From Colius striatus (Eukaryota; Chordata; Aves; Coliiformes; Coliidae), in assembly GCF_028858725.1 (NCBI RefSeq), contig NC_084759.1, forward strand, positions 91,012,889 through 91,076,888: a DNA stretch of 64,000 nt, in the 5' to 3' direction. Positions within the stretch are counted from its first letter, which is position 1; each line of letters starts with the position of its first letter. Below, in pieces: positions 34,301 to 46,253 of this stretch. The notes beneath the pieces were generated by a model. It ran no database searches. It was not told where the DNA came from and saw only the letters and a list, made by a program, of their open reading frames with translations. Made by a program: the position numbers and the translations under genes.

Positions 34301-37300
34301 AAAATTCAAAGGTTATTTTCAAAGAGTGGACGGTTGCAGCAAAACAAGGGCTACCAAATTATGTTGGCAATTTAGTCCAACTTGAGTAATTTCAACTTCT
34401 TAAACAATACAGTTTTAATACTTCAAGTATAAAAATGTCCTAAATGATTAATATTCAATAATATAAAGCAAAACTATTATTTTCTCCTTAGGCATGGGCA
34501 AGGTATATATGTCTATAAAGAAACAGGATCTAAGTATGTTGGTGGTTGGGTAAATGGAAACCAGGAAGGAGAAGCTGAACTGATCCACCTAAACCATAGA
34601 TTCAAGGGCAAGTTTTTGAATGGAAATGTAAGTGTGCTGGAAAGCTCTATATTCATCTGAACAGTTAGCATGGAATTGTCTTAATATGATCTGTTTCCAC
34701 TTAAAACAAGAAGCTAGGCTTCTGATCTTCTGTTGTATTTCTTCTACTGTAAGTGTAACATATGAAACTGAATTAATCTGTAGGACAGAATGTCAAGTTT
34801 CTCTGCAACTTTCCTTTTAAACTGTGTTGCTATTAAGTGGTGTATGAATTTTGTAGTAAAGCATATTTTTGTGTTTAGAATGCAGTAACTTTACAGTTCT
34901 GCTGACTTTTTTTTGTGTCTTTGTGCAGCCTGTAGGTTATGGCAAATATATCTTTGATATTGGGTGTGAACAGCATGGCGAATACATACAGGTAAAAGAA
35001 ATAGTGCAAATGTTACTGAATATTAGAGAACTCAGTAAATCAAATCTATTGTTGAATAATCTATAAAATGCTTTATGGACACTGATGGTAAGGTAGATCT
35101 AACCAGTGAAAAAAGGATAGAAACTTGTGCATTCTTAAGAAAGAAATTTAGTTTAATTTTACTTTTCTTCAACAAGTACAAGGTGTGGTTTTCACACTGC
35201 TTGTAGACATTAGTCCTTTCCACTTCAAGCTTAGAAGAACCAGGACCTTCCCGAAACATTAAAAGTTTCAAACCACAGAAGCATGGAGATATATTTATCT
35301 GTACCTTTAACCTATATTCCACTTTGCTCTGAAGACAAGGAACCAATGAAAAATATTTCTTATGTTTCTGAGTTGCATGATGTTATGTCTACAAATGATA
35401 ATTCCCAGCAGATTTGTGTTTTGGAAATATGCCCCATTCTTGTCCTGGTCCTGTTAACATCCACAGCTCCTAATAATTGTATGGAGCAGCTGGGATCAGG
35501 GTCTTTTTTCCCTTCTCCTTCATGCATGAGTGTTTTTAAACACTTCTGATTAATACTGTGAAAAATAGCTACAGAAATAAGAATTACATTTGAACATTAA
35601 TGGCTTGATTTCAAGAAAACATGCGACATTTTAGCTTAGAGGTTGCTTCCTCTGTTGTTGACACATTAGTTCCCATTACACACTCTTTGAAAATTCTCCA
35701 ATGCCATAATTGTTTCTTAAAGAATAATAATTTGAAATCCTATAGTTAGTGATAGACATTTGCAAAACATAGATACTGTTTTGCTTTTTTGGCTACAAGC
35801 AAGAAATCTTCAAATTATGTATCAGATTCATATTAGTATCTGAAGTGATGTTTATCTAGTGTCCTCAGTTTAGTTGGGGATTGTTATGTGTGGTGAACTA
35901 GGCCAGTGATATGGGAGTATAAACATGAATTTAGGAGCCCTTGGCTTCTGAAAATAATTATTCTCAGGAACAATTATTTCTTCTCATGTGAATGTTCTGG
36001 TAACTATAAAGCAAGGGACAGTGCTGTCACTAAAGAAAGATCAACCTTTTGCTTCTTTAGTTGCAGTAATTGCAGAACAAGGCACATTTAAAAAATCAAA
36101 AGAAATTAGCTTACAATACAGATAGTGATTCCATTACTAAGACTCCTTCATCTTTGGATAAAATAAAGCATGATTTAAAATATTATAAATATAATCTTTC
36201 AATTTCAAAACCGTAAGTATTATGCAGTACCTTACTTCTTCCTAGATCCATTCCAACATCTTCCTTAAGCAAAGACTGAGTCAGAAAGATTTTGCCACTC
36301 TGTTCAGTGTGAGATAGACAGTGCAGCATCTACCAGACAGAGCACCAGGTCTTATTTGCTGCTGTTGTCCTGTAGACAGGCACAGCAGAGGAGACATAGT
36401 TGATAGGTTCCTCACAGCCATTCGGTTAACGGAGAGACAAAATTTTACCTTAAAGCAAGTTTGCAAGCATTGATCATTAGTACTAGACAATTGGCTTTGT
36501 CAAGGTTCAAAGTATAGTTATCTTTCAAGATTTGTGAGTAACAAAGTTCCTGCATCTGTAAGTACTTTGAAAGGCCATATCATTGCTGTTTTGAGCCCAG
36601 ATAAAGAGGTTTTAGTACACAAAACCACTGTCATAATTACTCCCTTAATACCTGCAAGATGAGATGGTGAATTTCACGAGTTGTCTTCTAGGATAAAGGA
36701 GAGGGAGAAGAAGAGGAGGAACCCTCATTACTTCCTGGACCAAAATGGAAAGCATCAGAAATTACCAAACTAACACTATGGACTCCCCATGGGGAAAACC
36801 CACCTTCTCCCAGAAAAGTCTCCTTAGTGACAGCTGTAGCAGAAGCAGGTGAAGTAAGAACAGAAACAGCTGTAACTGGGGAGGAGGAAATGCCACCAGC
36901 TGCAGGTTTGTTCTGCTGGACAGCTGGAAACTCCATGTTTTGACTATAAGGTTTAATATCAAATAGTATAAGAGAGTTTGTTTGGTTAGGTTTGGTTTTC
37001 CCTATAGTTTCCCAAATATTGAATGATAGGAGCTTCCAAATCTGTTAATAAACTGCACTATAATACACATATCTGTCTGATTTATCTCACAAAGCATAAT
37101 GAGATACAACTGTCTTGGGAAGCCTGTGAATCATTTTTGTCTATATCATGGCCTGTTATACAAACTTGATTATATAACAGTTGCAAAAGATCTTGTAGGA
37201 TTTCTCATGTGAGCAGAGACTGTGGACTTCATTAGGAGTTTTAGCTGCTGCATGAAAACGATGACTGTAAAATTAATTACCTTTGATATTTCTGACTTCT

Positions 37301-39345
37301 CATATTCCAGTCACTGATGAGTTTTCTGAGGGTAAGGATGATGAGCTTTCTCTTCATGAAGTATCCAGCAAAACTGTTAGTTCAGCAAAACATTCAGGAG
37401 AGGAAGATGAGGGAACCCAAGACGCAGATGAGAGAAGCCAAGGGGAAGAAGAAAACAAAGCTCAGGAGGATGAAGGTGAGAAATGGGGTATGCATGTTCC
37501 TTCTTCAAGTAGCAATCAGGATTTGCAATCATATATGTCTAACAGCTTAAGTTATGCTACTGCTGAGAGATCTATTATCAAGCTGAAGAGACCGTAGGAA
37601 TCTCTGCCTTTGATAAGGGAGCTGTTTTCTATAGGTATAAACTGGTTTTGAATAGTCAAGTTTATATACTGTATTAGAAGTGCCAATATCTATGCATCTA
37701 CCATTGAGAGCAGCTGCAGAGATGAGTTTGTAAGTGGTTGTATTTGCAACCTTTTTTCTTTTTTTTGTACAAAAATGGGAGAGGTTTCAGACCCTGAGAA
37801 ATTCAGGGCATTTTGAGCACTTCACTTTACTGTCACATATGGAACTATGTATCCTTTTTCTCTCAACTAAAGTTAGAAAGCAGGCAAAATGAATCTGAAG
37901 AAACAAATTTTAGGTATTGTTATCCATTATGGTTTAAACAATCCGATTGATTTTTTTTCTCCTACAAACCAAATTGATTTGGAATTCAGATGCTCAGATT
38001 TTCTTCCAGGTAGTTCAAAAGTCTGTTTTAAATACAAAATTACTAAGAAGCAACAAAAGGATACACCTATGTTTACTCATATTTAGCCTAAAGGTCTCCA
38101 TCCAATAATGGATTTTGTATTTATTTTGTTAACATTTACAAGTTTACATACCTGATGTATGAAAACATAAGATAAATGTATCCCTTTTAATTGGTCCATT
38201 TTACAATAAATGAAAGCAAAGCACTATCTATAGGGATCAGAAAGACCATTAAACCTTGTGAAAATGCCTGGAGGTATATACTGAACATTCAAGTTAGGTC
38301 TTGGAATTTTGGTAGTTTATTTGCTCTCTTTTTTTACCTGTCACCTCTGAAGATTCTCTTCCACTTCAAGGCAGACTAGCCAGCTAGTTGATCTGGTGTG
38401 TAGGATTCACATCTTACAGAATCCCTGGGTGTTGATCAATCCCAGCAGAAGTCTCAGCAAGTTTCCTCCATAGCTCTGCTTTAGATTTGGCAGAAGTACA
38501 CTGAGCCTGGTTTGTCACAAACCCTCTTGGATTCAAATAACCATTTTGTCTGAAATCGATTCTAATGATTTTTTTGGCTTGCTACAATGAAGCAGTTCTA
38601 AGATCCTCATTGTCTTTTGTGCTGGGTTTGGGGTTTTTTTAAAGAACAAATGGACCCAAATATCTGTCAGAGGCAGCATAGGTGCAGATAACCAGTGTGT
38701 GAAAGTGTAGGAATGGGATAGATATTCTCAAAGTTCCTTCCAGCAATTTGTTTATAGAATGAAAGTTTTGGGTGATTTTATACATTTTTCAGCATAGGCC
38801 TACATCCATAGTTAATTAGGCAACATATCATTTCTCTTGTCTTTCTGTTTACTGAGACTAAGTTATAGTAAGAGAAAATGATTAGAGGAGAATATGCACA
38901 CTGTGAAGAGCAGATGTAACAAAATCTGTTTTCTTGCATTCTCTCTCCAGTTACCATCATTTTTTTCCACACAGAAATTTCATCCTTCTCGTTCCACATT
39001 TCTTAAGATATTGTCTAAATAGGAGACATTCTTTGGCTATTCCAGAAATACATATGGGCTGGCTGGCTGGCAGTCAATATGTGTATTCCGAGTCTGTCTA
39101 ACAGCTGACAGTGTGTAGCAGTTAAATTCAAGTATTGGCAGTGAAAAGCAAGGTGGGGGTGGGGGGGAGGGGGTGGAGGGGGGGGGAAGAAGGACTGAGG
39201 TAGACAGCATAGTCTTAGAATTATGCTTTAGGTTACTTGGATTACTTTCCAACATTTCAGAATAAAATGCATCTCTGTGTTCTGTCTTCCCTTTGCCTCC
39301 ACAGCATCTACTAATTTAGAGGATGAATCAAAGGGAACGGAGTAA
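31298..39345 (+). CDS. RSPH1: RSPH1, radial spoke head component 1 (complete, 9 coding exons)
   Basis: Exons 31298-31348, 31974-32087, 32209-32314, 34164-34254, 34492-34627, 34929-34991, 36692-36905, 37311-37475 and 39305-39345 join to 981 bases, giving 326 residues plus stop (human about 309). Residues 19-181 hold six to seven MORN repeats, for example [42 protein letters not shown] and [14 protein letters not shown]. The tail from about residue 188 is acidic and poorly conserved. RSPH1 is part of the radial spoke head of motile cilia and sperm flagella and is needed for spoke and central-pair signalling; its loss causes primary ciliary dyskinesia in people. Exon number and phases equal those of the mammalian gene. 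The gene is convergent with UBASH3A and divergent from SLC37A1. The weakest point is the exon 1 donor (GTCTGA). Confidence 0.95.
31628..31796 (+). mobile_element. CR1 LINE 3' end, another subfamily
   Basis: It contains AAAAGACGTGTAGATGAGGT and GGTTGGACTCGATGATCTTC, ending ATTCCACGATTCTATGAT. These are typical of a CR1 subfamily different from the other copies in the window. It lies in RSPH1 intron 1, and the left edge is approximate. Confidence 0.85.
31974..32087 (+). CDS. RSPH1: RSPH1 exon 2 (MORN repeats)
   Basis: 114 bp, 38 codons, after a TTGATCAG acceptor and before GTAAGA. It encodes [16 protein letters not shown] and [17 protein letters not shown], two MORN units. Confidence 0.96.
32209..32314 (+). 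CDS. RSPH1: RSPH1 exon 3 (MORN repeats)
   Basis: 106 bp (35 codons + 1). It encodes [20 protein letters not shown] and [15 protein letters not shown]. Acceptor TATTTCAG, donor GTACTG. Confidence 0.96.
32573..33468 (+). mobile_element. CR1 LINE, longer 3' portion with ORF2 remnant
   Basis: About 900 bp in RSPH1 intron 3. The first part still reads like the end of a CR1 reverse transcriptase frame (GGCAAGTGCAGAGTCCTGCA), now broken by stops. The second part is the CR1 3' UTR, ending CCATTCTGTGATTCTGTGAT. It contains an internal 70-bp tandem duplication. Confidence 0.93.
33204..33343 (+). repeat. 70-bp perfect tandem duplication inside CR1
   Basis: Two adjacent copies (33204-33273 and 33274-33343) start TTTGCTGTGAGAGTGAGGGA and appear identical. 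The surrounding CR1 is older and diverged, so this duplication happened after insertion. Confidence 0.92.
34164..34254 (+). CDS. RSPH1: RSPH1 exon 4 (MORN repeats)
   Basis: 91 bp (2 + 29 codons + 2). It encodes [18 protein letters not shown] and [11 protein letters not shown]. Acceptor ATTCAAG; donor GTTTGT, which is weak but usable. Confidence 0.94.
34492..34627 (+). CDS. RSPH1: RSPH1 exon 5 (last MORN repeats)
   Basis: 136 bp (1 + 45 codons). It encodes [20 protein letters not shown] and [18 protein letters not shown], matching the conserved AELIHLNHR of RSPH1. Donor GTAAGTG. Confidence 0.96.
34929..34991 (+). CDS. RSPH1: RSPH1 exon 6
   Basis: 63 bp, 21 codons. It encodes [20 protein letters not shown] plus Q, one of the most conserved stretches of RSPH1. 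Acceptor TTGTGCAG, donor GTAAAA. Confidence 0.96.
36692..36905 (+). CDS. RSPH1: RSPH1 exon 7 (acidic tail, first part)
   Basis: 214 bp (71 codons + 1). It starts with the acidic run [15 protein letters not shown], then [16 protein letters not shown], which matches the PKWKATQITELALWTP block of the human protein. Donor GTTTGT. Confidence 0.93.
37311..37475 (+). CDS. RSPH1: RSPH1 exon 8 (acidic tail, second part)
   Basis: 165 bp (2 + 54 codons + 1) in the only frame that continues exon 7. It is Glu/Asp-rich (for example [20 protein letters not shown]), as in the family. Acceptor ATTCCAG, donor GTGAGA. Sequence conservation is low, so the call rests on frame, splice sites and composition. Confidence 0.87.
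39151..39187 (+). other. G-rich tract, possible G-quadruplex
   Basis: A run of G tracts of 5-9 separated by single A or T bases on the RSPH1 sense strand. It ends about 118 bp before the last exon, inside intron 8. Confidence 0.7.
39305..39345 (+). CDS. RSPH1: RSPH1 exon 9 (stop codon)
   Basis: Encodes the terminal [12 protein letters not shown] after a split Ala codon, then TAA at 39343-39345. The acceptor is CCTCCACAG. It is short and little conserved, but it is in frame and followed by a poly(A) signal. Confidence 0.82.
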
Positions 39346-39458
39346 TTCGATACAACTGAAGATAAAAGAGTCCAAAAAAAGGAAATTTCAGAGTAAATCA
39401 TTTATTGTGTTAAACCTGCAATATCTTTATTCATAACAGGGTGAGTTAAGATACTTTG

Positions 39459-39464
39459 AATAAA
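39459..39464 (+). terminator. RSPH1 poly(A) signal
   Basis: A canonical AATAAA lies 114 bp after the RSPH1 stop codon, giving a compact 3' UTR. Confidence 0.7.
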
Positions 39465-42400
39465 CATTTCTGTCACTGTTCTGTCTGGAACATATATCTC
39501 TGAAACTTTTATGATCTCAGAGTGTACAGTCTCACAACTTTCTTTATTCCGTATAGCAGATGGATATTGAACTCAGAATTCTGGATTCATGAAGTTGCAT
39601 CCAGCACAACTCCTAGACATCTCTTCACCTCAGGCTCAGCCTCCCACTTCTGTGGAGATCCTGCTGACATCCCATTTATGCCCCTTTATAGCAAACCGTC
39701 TGCACACGTCCTTCTGCAAGTCTTGGACACGCAGAACCTGGACCGCTGCACACTTCCCACAGAGGAAACACCCATCACCAACAGCCCTGTGAAAGACTTA
39801 GACACAACATCCCCCTTCCCAAGCCCTGTCTAGGGCTGTCACCACTGACATGCTAACGGTACTTTCTTCACTGCTGCCAGATATCAGGCCCAGTACCTCA
39901 CCTACATTGGTGTTTCTCAGTTCCACACAGTTTGGAGAAGAGTTTTTGCCTTTCTTCAGCACTCACACAAATTACTGAAAGCTCTACTTGCTCTATTCCC
40001 ATCTACCAGCTGAATAAGCATCGCTAAACAGCAGACAAAACCAGTCCAGCACTCCCTAACCAGCAGGCAGTTAACCACTGAACATGTAGCTCCTTTAAAA
40101 AAAAAAAGCAGCCAGAAGGAGACAGAAGCTGCAGAAGCCACCTAGAAGCTACCAGAACTGAATGACATATAAATAGTAAGTTAAAAATACAGAGCAAGGC
40201 AGAGCTGCACAAAGAATTGTACAAACACCTAATGCCATGGACAGGTATTTTCTCCTCTTCTACAGGTGAGCAAAGCTGCTCTGAAACATTTTTTTTCCAG
40301 ATATGTTAGCAATATCTTAATTACTAACATATGTACCTGTCAAATTTGATTCTCTCATACTGAGGGTACATTGGTGTGAACGTTGATGGGCTTGGAGCCT
40401 GAAGTAGAGTTGCCAGTCAGCAGCAGGTTGCTTCTAAAGCAAAACAGACAGTTTTGGCCCAGTTAGGATAAGAGATGTTATACTGATATTGGTGTAACAG
40501 GACTTATCTTTTCTTATTCTTCACCTCAGATTAGAAAATCTATATTAAAATTTTAGTTTAGGGGAAAGAGGGAAAACATTTTAACAAGTTCCTTTTCACT
40601 ACAATTCACAATTTCAGCAAAGAAAGCTAGTGATAAAAAAATGGATTAACAGAAAGTGGAGATAAGAAAACTAGTCCTATGAAATAAACAGAGCTTATTA
40701 CTTCTTCCAGGCACTTTTTCTTCTATCAAAAATGTCATAGTGGGAAGATTCCCATGCAGACTTTTCCTTCCTATCTTACATGTAATTTTGCTTGTAATTT
40801 CTTGTCATGCTGATGCGACTTCAGAGAGCATTTTTAGAAGTGGTTATCTTTTCCTCTTTTTACTTCCTTTGGCAAACAGAAGTGCTGCATTTCCATTATT
40901 ATATATAGCACAGAGCAAACTTGGGTTGCAAATCTTGGGCACTGGGTTTTTTTGTTTATTATTTTATTAAAAACTTGCTAGTTTTAAAATATTCTACTTT
41001 AAATTTGAGAAATATCTACGCAACAAATTCCCCAACTCAGATTCATTTTAAGGCAATCTTCAGGTCAAGTTGAGTTCATCCTTGGACAATTTTCATTACC
41101 TCCCCTCAGCACTGTAATGTTTATTAGTACATGAGTGCCCTCCAGTGGCAAATCTGGAAAAAAAACCCCATCCTGTCGAATACAGTCAAATTCAGCCATA
41201 ACATTTCAATTTTTAATCATCCATTGAAGAAAGCATTTAAAATTCAAGACCAGACTCATATATTTTTCAGAACTCACAATAAAAAGCTGCATACCATCTT
41301 TTTTTTAAAAAAAATCCTTTTTTTAATGGAACATTTTCATAACAAATATCTCAGAAGGCAGTGAAAGAGTGAAAAATCTACTTTCAGTAAGTGAAAAATC
41401 TCCTGAACTGCTTTAATCCCTGCCTGATTATATAAAATTGTACAAAGTGAATAGAAACAACTGCTGTTCTGGGTTAGAAGAATTACACAGTTTCCTTGCA
41501 TCAGTATCAATGCTGGCACAAGGAAAAAGCTTTGCAAAAATTAGGAACAAAGTATTCAGAGCATTTTATTATCTTGCCTTTCAGAAGAACTGGACTCAAG
41601 TGTCTCTCCAAGCAGTTCTGCTGAACAGTAGTCCTAAATATTGTTACAAATTTCTATGCTACTGTCCTTTCACTGTGTATGGAAGGAGCATTCTTGTAAA
41701 AAAAAAAAGGCCACTCTGCCTCCCCATTCCTCAATCACACCAGATCTTATGTAGTCATATCAATCTGAGGTTGTGTTTTCCCACAAGGTGTCACCACAGA
41801 TTAACTTTACTCAAGTCTTTATCAAAAGAATTTAGGTTTTTGAAAATATAAACAAAACATTCTCATCTAGGTGAACCTGCTTCTGCAGGGGGGGTTGGAC
41901 TAGATGATCTCTAAAGGTCGCTTCCAACCCCTGCCATTCTATGATTCTATGATTTCCTAGGTAGTACTAAAAGTATCTATTAAAGGATATAACTTTATAA
42001 TGAAATAGATCCAATTTAATACATTTTTCTATTTTTTGAAGTTGCCTTAAAAAACAAGAAACTGGAAAAGAATTTCCTACTTTTTTTTTTCCCCTACACA
42101 TATCAACTTCAAAGTTTTCTGGGACGTTTTCTTCATTTCATCTCTGTTCAGTGATTACTTTCATATTATGAACACATCACATTAGGAATTTTCTCTCTTT
42201 TAACCATTAGATTTTACAACTAAGATCCCTTGTATGTTAAAGATATTGTTTCAACTCTGATCCTAAAAAGCATTCTTTAGAAGTGAAGTTGTGTTTACAT
42301 GGGGTCCCAGGAAAGCCAAAAGTGGGGTCCTTGTGAGTAGAAGAGCTTGTCCTCACCTTTTTGTTAATAAGACTGAGATACATATTCAATGGCTTGGTAT

Positions 42401-45400
42401 TTCTGCTGCCTGTTCTTAGATCATTTTGAATGGTAAAAACAGAGAAGACTTTATAAGATAAAGACCGTATTTTGCAACTAAGTATTTTGTCCTCAACTGT
42501 TTAGTGCTGCAGTGTCTGGATTAGAAAACACCACAGGAGAAATATTTAAGTTCCCAAAGCCTCTTTTCCCCACATACTTTGAAGTTTAACTCATTGTATT
42601 CACATTGAAAATGTTTTAAAGCACAGTGGGATTGTAGTTCGAGTGTTTTAGCAATCTGCATGTTAGATATATTTAGTTTGCAAATAGGTATATTTAGTTT
42701 GCTCATGTTCTATGGGCATTTAATGAGATGCCGAGATTGAGTGAAACATTTGAATGCTTCCCTCATGCCCCTACCTGTATGAAAGGTCCTAACAGACAGA
42801 GGTGTACTTCCCCCCAGCCATGTCCTTCTCCCCTCTCAACACCTGGATGCATTTGTTTATAATAGGAACTTGATGGGCAATATCAGGATCAGAATGTCTC
42901 TAAATGGCTTTTAGCAACATTAATTCTGCAGATGAAAAAGAGTGAAAAGCAATGAGAAGTATTTAATTGCTATGTTCTACACAGTGGCAGCAGTGTAGGA
43001 AAGTTCTTCAAAGGAGATGATGCTGTTCTTAGAGGCTGCTTCTCACAAGTGTCTCACACTGATGACACTTCTGATGCTGCTAGGTGAACGAAGAGACATC
43101 ATTTGGTATTTTATTTTGTTGTTTTAAAAGAAGACCCAGATTATTAACCCAAACTGGTATTTTCAGCACAATATAGAATTGATATATAAGTTTTGTGGAA
43201 AAAAAACAATCCAAAACCCACATATTCTTTCTAAAAAGGCAAAGGAAAGTTTCTCATGGAAACATTTGAAATTTTACTTCATGTTCAAAAAAGAACCAGT
43301 CTTTTAAATGGCTTTGAAGACTTCTGTTCCTGAAGAAAGTTGCCTTTTTCTCTTTCTTATCACTTAGTGCCAACTCCCTACCCTGCAGGCAGGTGTGTTT
43401 TGTAATGAGGAGAGCACAGGTCTCACCTGCCTCTCCTTATCTGTCTCTGGCTCAATTACCAGGCAGGCAGTGTGCCTTTATTCCCTTGCTTTCATGGGAT
43501 GTCATTTGAGCAGGAGGTGTTTTTCCTTCCTGGGTGAACCTGGAGCATGGCTACCAACCCCACCCATCTTTATCCTCACCTGGGCTTTTGTTTTGCTCCA
43601 ACTAGCTTCTCTGCTTGTGCTATAGAGGCCAAGACCTCACTCAATATAGTTGGTCAGACATGTGCCACACTGAAGCAGAAAGACACTCCCTGTGACCTGC
43701 CTGTGTTTCTCCTCACATAGAGAGATCAGTCCCAAGGCTGGAGAAATTCAAAAGGCCAAAAGCAGCTAGGCTGAAACCTGGGACACAGTCTGCAAGGCAG
43801 CTTTTCAGAGGTGAGGGGCAATGGTAATATGTACCATAACAAGTACAGCCCCTACTGTGTATTAAAACAGAGTCAAGTCTCTATCCAGATGCTGCACCAC
43901 ATCAGTGTCTGCATAATCCTGGTACCACACACCCTCAAGTCCTGCTCAGAGCTGGGACCACCTCTCATGGAGGTTTTCAGTCTGAGGCAACAGCTTCTCT
44001 GATGACACCTGTCCCATGGCTTAAAATTGATTGATGAAATCAGAGCAAATAACACAAAAAGCAACAACTTTCATAGTGAGGAAAGTTCCATGGGAATACT
44101 GTGAAGCGGGAGCTGACTCTTCTGCAGGCATTGAGCTCTAACATCTGGGAACAACTAGAGATATGCCATGCCCAGGTCCAAGTCCTCCATGCCACTCCCA
44201 TTTCCTTGCTGTTCCCATTTTCCCTCCTCTTCCCACTTGGACAGGTTCCTTGGTGAGGAAACAGAGCACCCAAACAGACTCCTTTGTGCTAGCAGAAGGC
44301 CAGGCTTGGCCTACTGGGTCCAGCCCAAGGGAGCAGGTGGTGTGGTGAGAGACACTTACTGGTTGCTGTTGACACGGCTGAGAGCAAGGTGGAGATGATG
44401 CACCCTCTCTCATCACCTTCCTTTGCCCTACATGTTGACTTTCTTGTATCATATGGCCCTTTTATCATCTGCTAGCTAGACCTCTGACTCACAGTCCTCC
44501 CTGAAGACAACAGAGGAGCCTTGCCACTACCTTTGGGGCTCAGTGAAAAATCATCTGACAATATCTGCCCTTCTGAGCTGACAGAAAGTGTGTGAAAGGG
44601 TGAAATGTAGAAAAGTAAATGAGCGACAGTCTCCTCAGTGCTGCATTGTCATCCTACTCCCCTAGAGCAAGAAGAGGTTGTGACAGCACTTAAGGATTTT
44701 CACTTTTTTCCTGGCCTCATTTGTAGCCATCTATCTCATGCACTTGATCTGCAAGCAGTGATGTAGTCCTGTGCCCTTCCTTGCATCTCTTGCTAGCTAA
44801 AGACCTCCTGTCTTGGCCCTGGAGCATTTGATTTTTGCTTTGAAATTGCAGTGCTATCAGAAAAGCAAAACCTCAAGCAACTTCACCAGAGTTGGAATGT
44901 CAAAATGAACCACTTAACATGCAAGATCAAGATACAAAGTCTCCACACCCACAGATAAGGGTGCTTGTCAGGCACCTCAGCCCCAAAACCTGAATGTAGG
45001 ATAGCCTGATGGCTAATGACACGCATGCAGAGGTATGTCAAGAAGGAAAAGGGAAATGAAGAATGAAAATGAAAACATGTTTAGTCATGCTAAGAGATAA
45101 AGAGTAACCATTCTTTCACCCCTTTCATTGAAAGAAACACTTAGGCATTCCTGAAAGTAGTTATCTGAGAGGATAACTGTAAGGAAAAATTGGAATGGAA
45201 AACAGACTTTGGAAAGGCATGTTCCTGTTTGTGCATAAAATTTCAGGTCTATGTTCCGTTAATAAAACAATTCACACAGAGTAGAGCCACAGAGACCTTT
45301 CAGACCTATACAATTTGGCACGGAAGAGCACAAAGCAAAGCTGTTGTCCTGCGAGTGCCATCTCAGGAAATGTTCAACTGTTAGCATTCCTCACATCACA

Positions 45401-45470
45401 GTTTTGTCACCAGTACTGTTGTCCAAGCAACTGTAAAGCAATCAGTTCAGTTTTCTTCAAAAAGGAATCA
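39465..45470. other. Intergenic between convergent RSPH1 and UBASH3A
   Basis: About 6 kb without a recognised gene. A 103-codon open frame at 39522-39833 and others further on match nothing I know. A short CR1 end at 41864-41954 is the only dispersed repeat seen. Confidence 0.5.
41864..41954 (+). mobile_element. CR1 LINE, very short 3' end
   Basis: About 90 bp: GTGAACCTGCTTCTGCAGGG, TTGGACTAGATGATCTC and the terminal ATTCTATGATTCTATGAT. A strongly 5'-truncated insertion. Confidence 0.92.
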
Positions 45471-45814
45471 TTTATTCCCATTCACAATAAGGGTCACTCA
45501 GGAATCACTGAATGGGGAGCTGCGTGATAAAAAACGGACCTTCTTTGTAGAAGAGGCAAATAAATAGTCAATGTGATATTTGCTTTCCTGGAACTGGTGG
45601 AGTAAATAGGAAACTCAGTAGCTTTAGGCAGAGTTGGTCTCTTCAGGTAGGAGATGACTTTTTTCAGTCACAGTTTCTCTGCTTATGTAAAAACAATCCA
45701 AGTGTGTGAAAAAAGATAATTCTCATGGAATGTCTTTTGGTCTTTGAAACTGCAGCATTGTCTACTAATTTAGTGCATTTATAGCAGTGGACTTTATAAT
45801 CAGGTAGTTCTGTA

Positions 45815-45820
45815 TTTATT
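45815..45820 (-). terminator. Candidate UBASH3A poly(A) signal
   Basis: AATAAA on the minus strand, about 300 bp after the UBASH3A stop codon. A second AATAAA lies at 45471-45476. Sequence alone cannot say which is used. Confidence 0.45.
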
Positions 45821-46115
45821 AAATGTTTGTACTCTCAGAAAAGGTTAAAAGTTACTTTCTTCACCACGAGAAGAGTTATTGCTCACTTGCACACCAATTC
45901 CTAGGTTACTTCTCAGCCAGTGGAATAAAAATGTCAAAACTTGGAAGTGTTTTTATGTGCTTTGACAACTCAGAGAGGGTAATTCACGCTCTCTGTAAGT
46001 CGTCTTGATTCTTGAATCTTCATGATTCTATGATTCTGAGTGAATCACTCAACTGTGCTGAACCATCACTCGTCCTTGGCTCATTTTTAACAACCGCAAA
46101 GGCAGAGCTGGCGTT

Positions 46116-46253
46116 CTAGTCTTCTATGATACCATTTCTCCAGTTAAATGCTGCATTTGGTCCATGAGTTAATGTCTTCACTGGTGGATTGACCATCTGC
46201 CATTTGTTCTCCTCTTTAATCTCTTCACAGAAACACATGCCCAGTGAAGGGAT
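46116..46253 (-). CDS. UBASH3A: UBASH3A exon 14 (stop codon)
   Basis: 45 codons and TAG. It encodes IPSLGMCFCEEIKEENKWQM and VKTLTHGPNAAFNWRN, the conserved end of the phosphatase domain; the last five residues (GIIED) differ from mammals. Acceptor TTCCTAG. Confidence 0.95.
   Translation of the reverse strand: MPSLGMCFCEEIKEENKWQMVNPPVKTLTHGPNAAFNWRNGIIED

Noticed and set aside
39522-39833. 103-codon open frame just after RSPH1
   Set aside because: It lies past the poly(A) signal and has no recognised domain. It remains possible as part of an unknown repeat.
46019-46036. ATTCTATGATTCT near the UBASH3A stop, like a CR1 tail
   Set aside because: Only the terminal repeat is present, without the CR1 3' UTR, so it may be chance.
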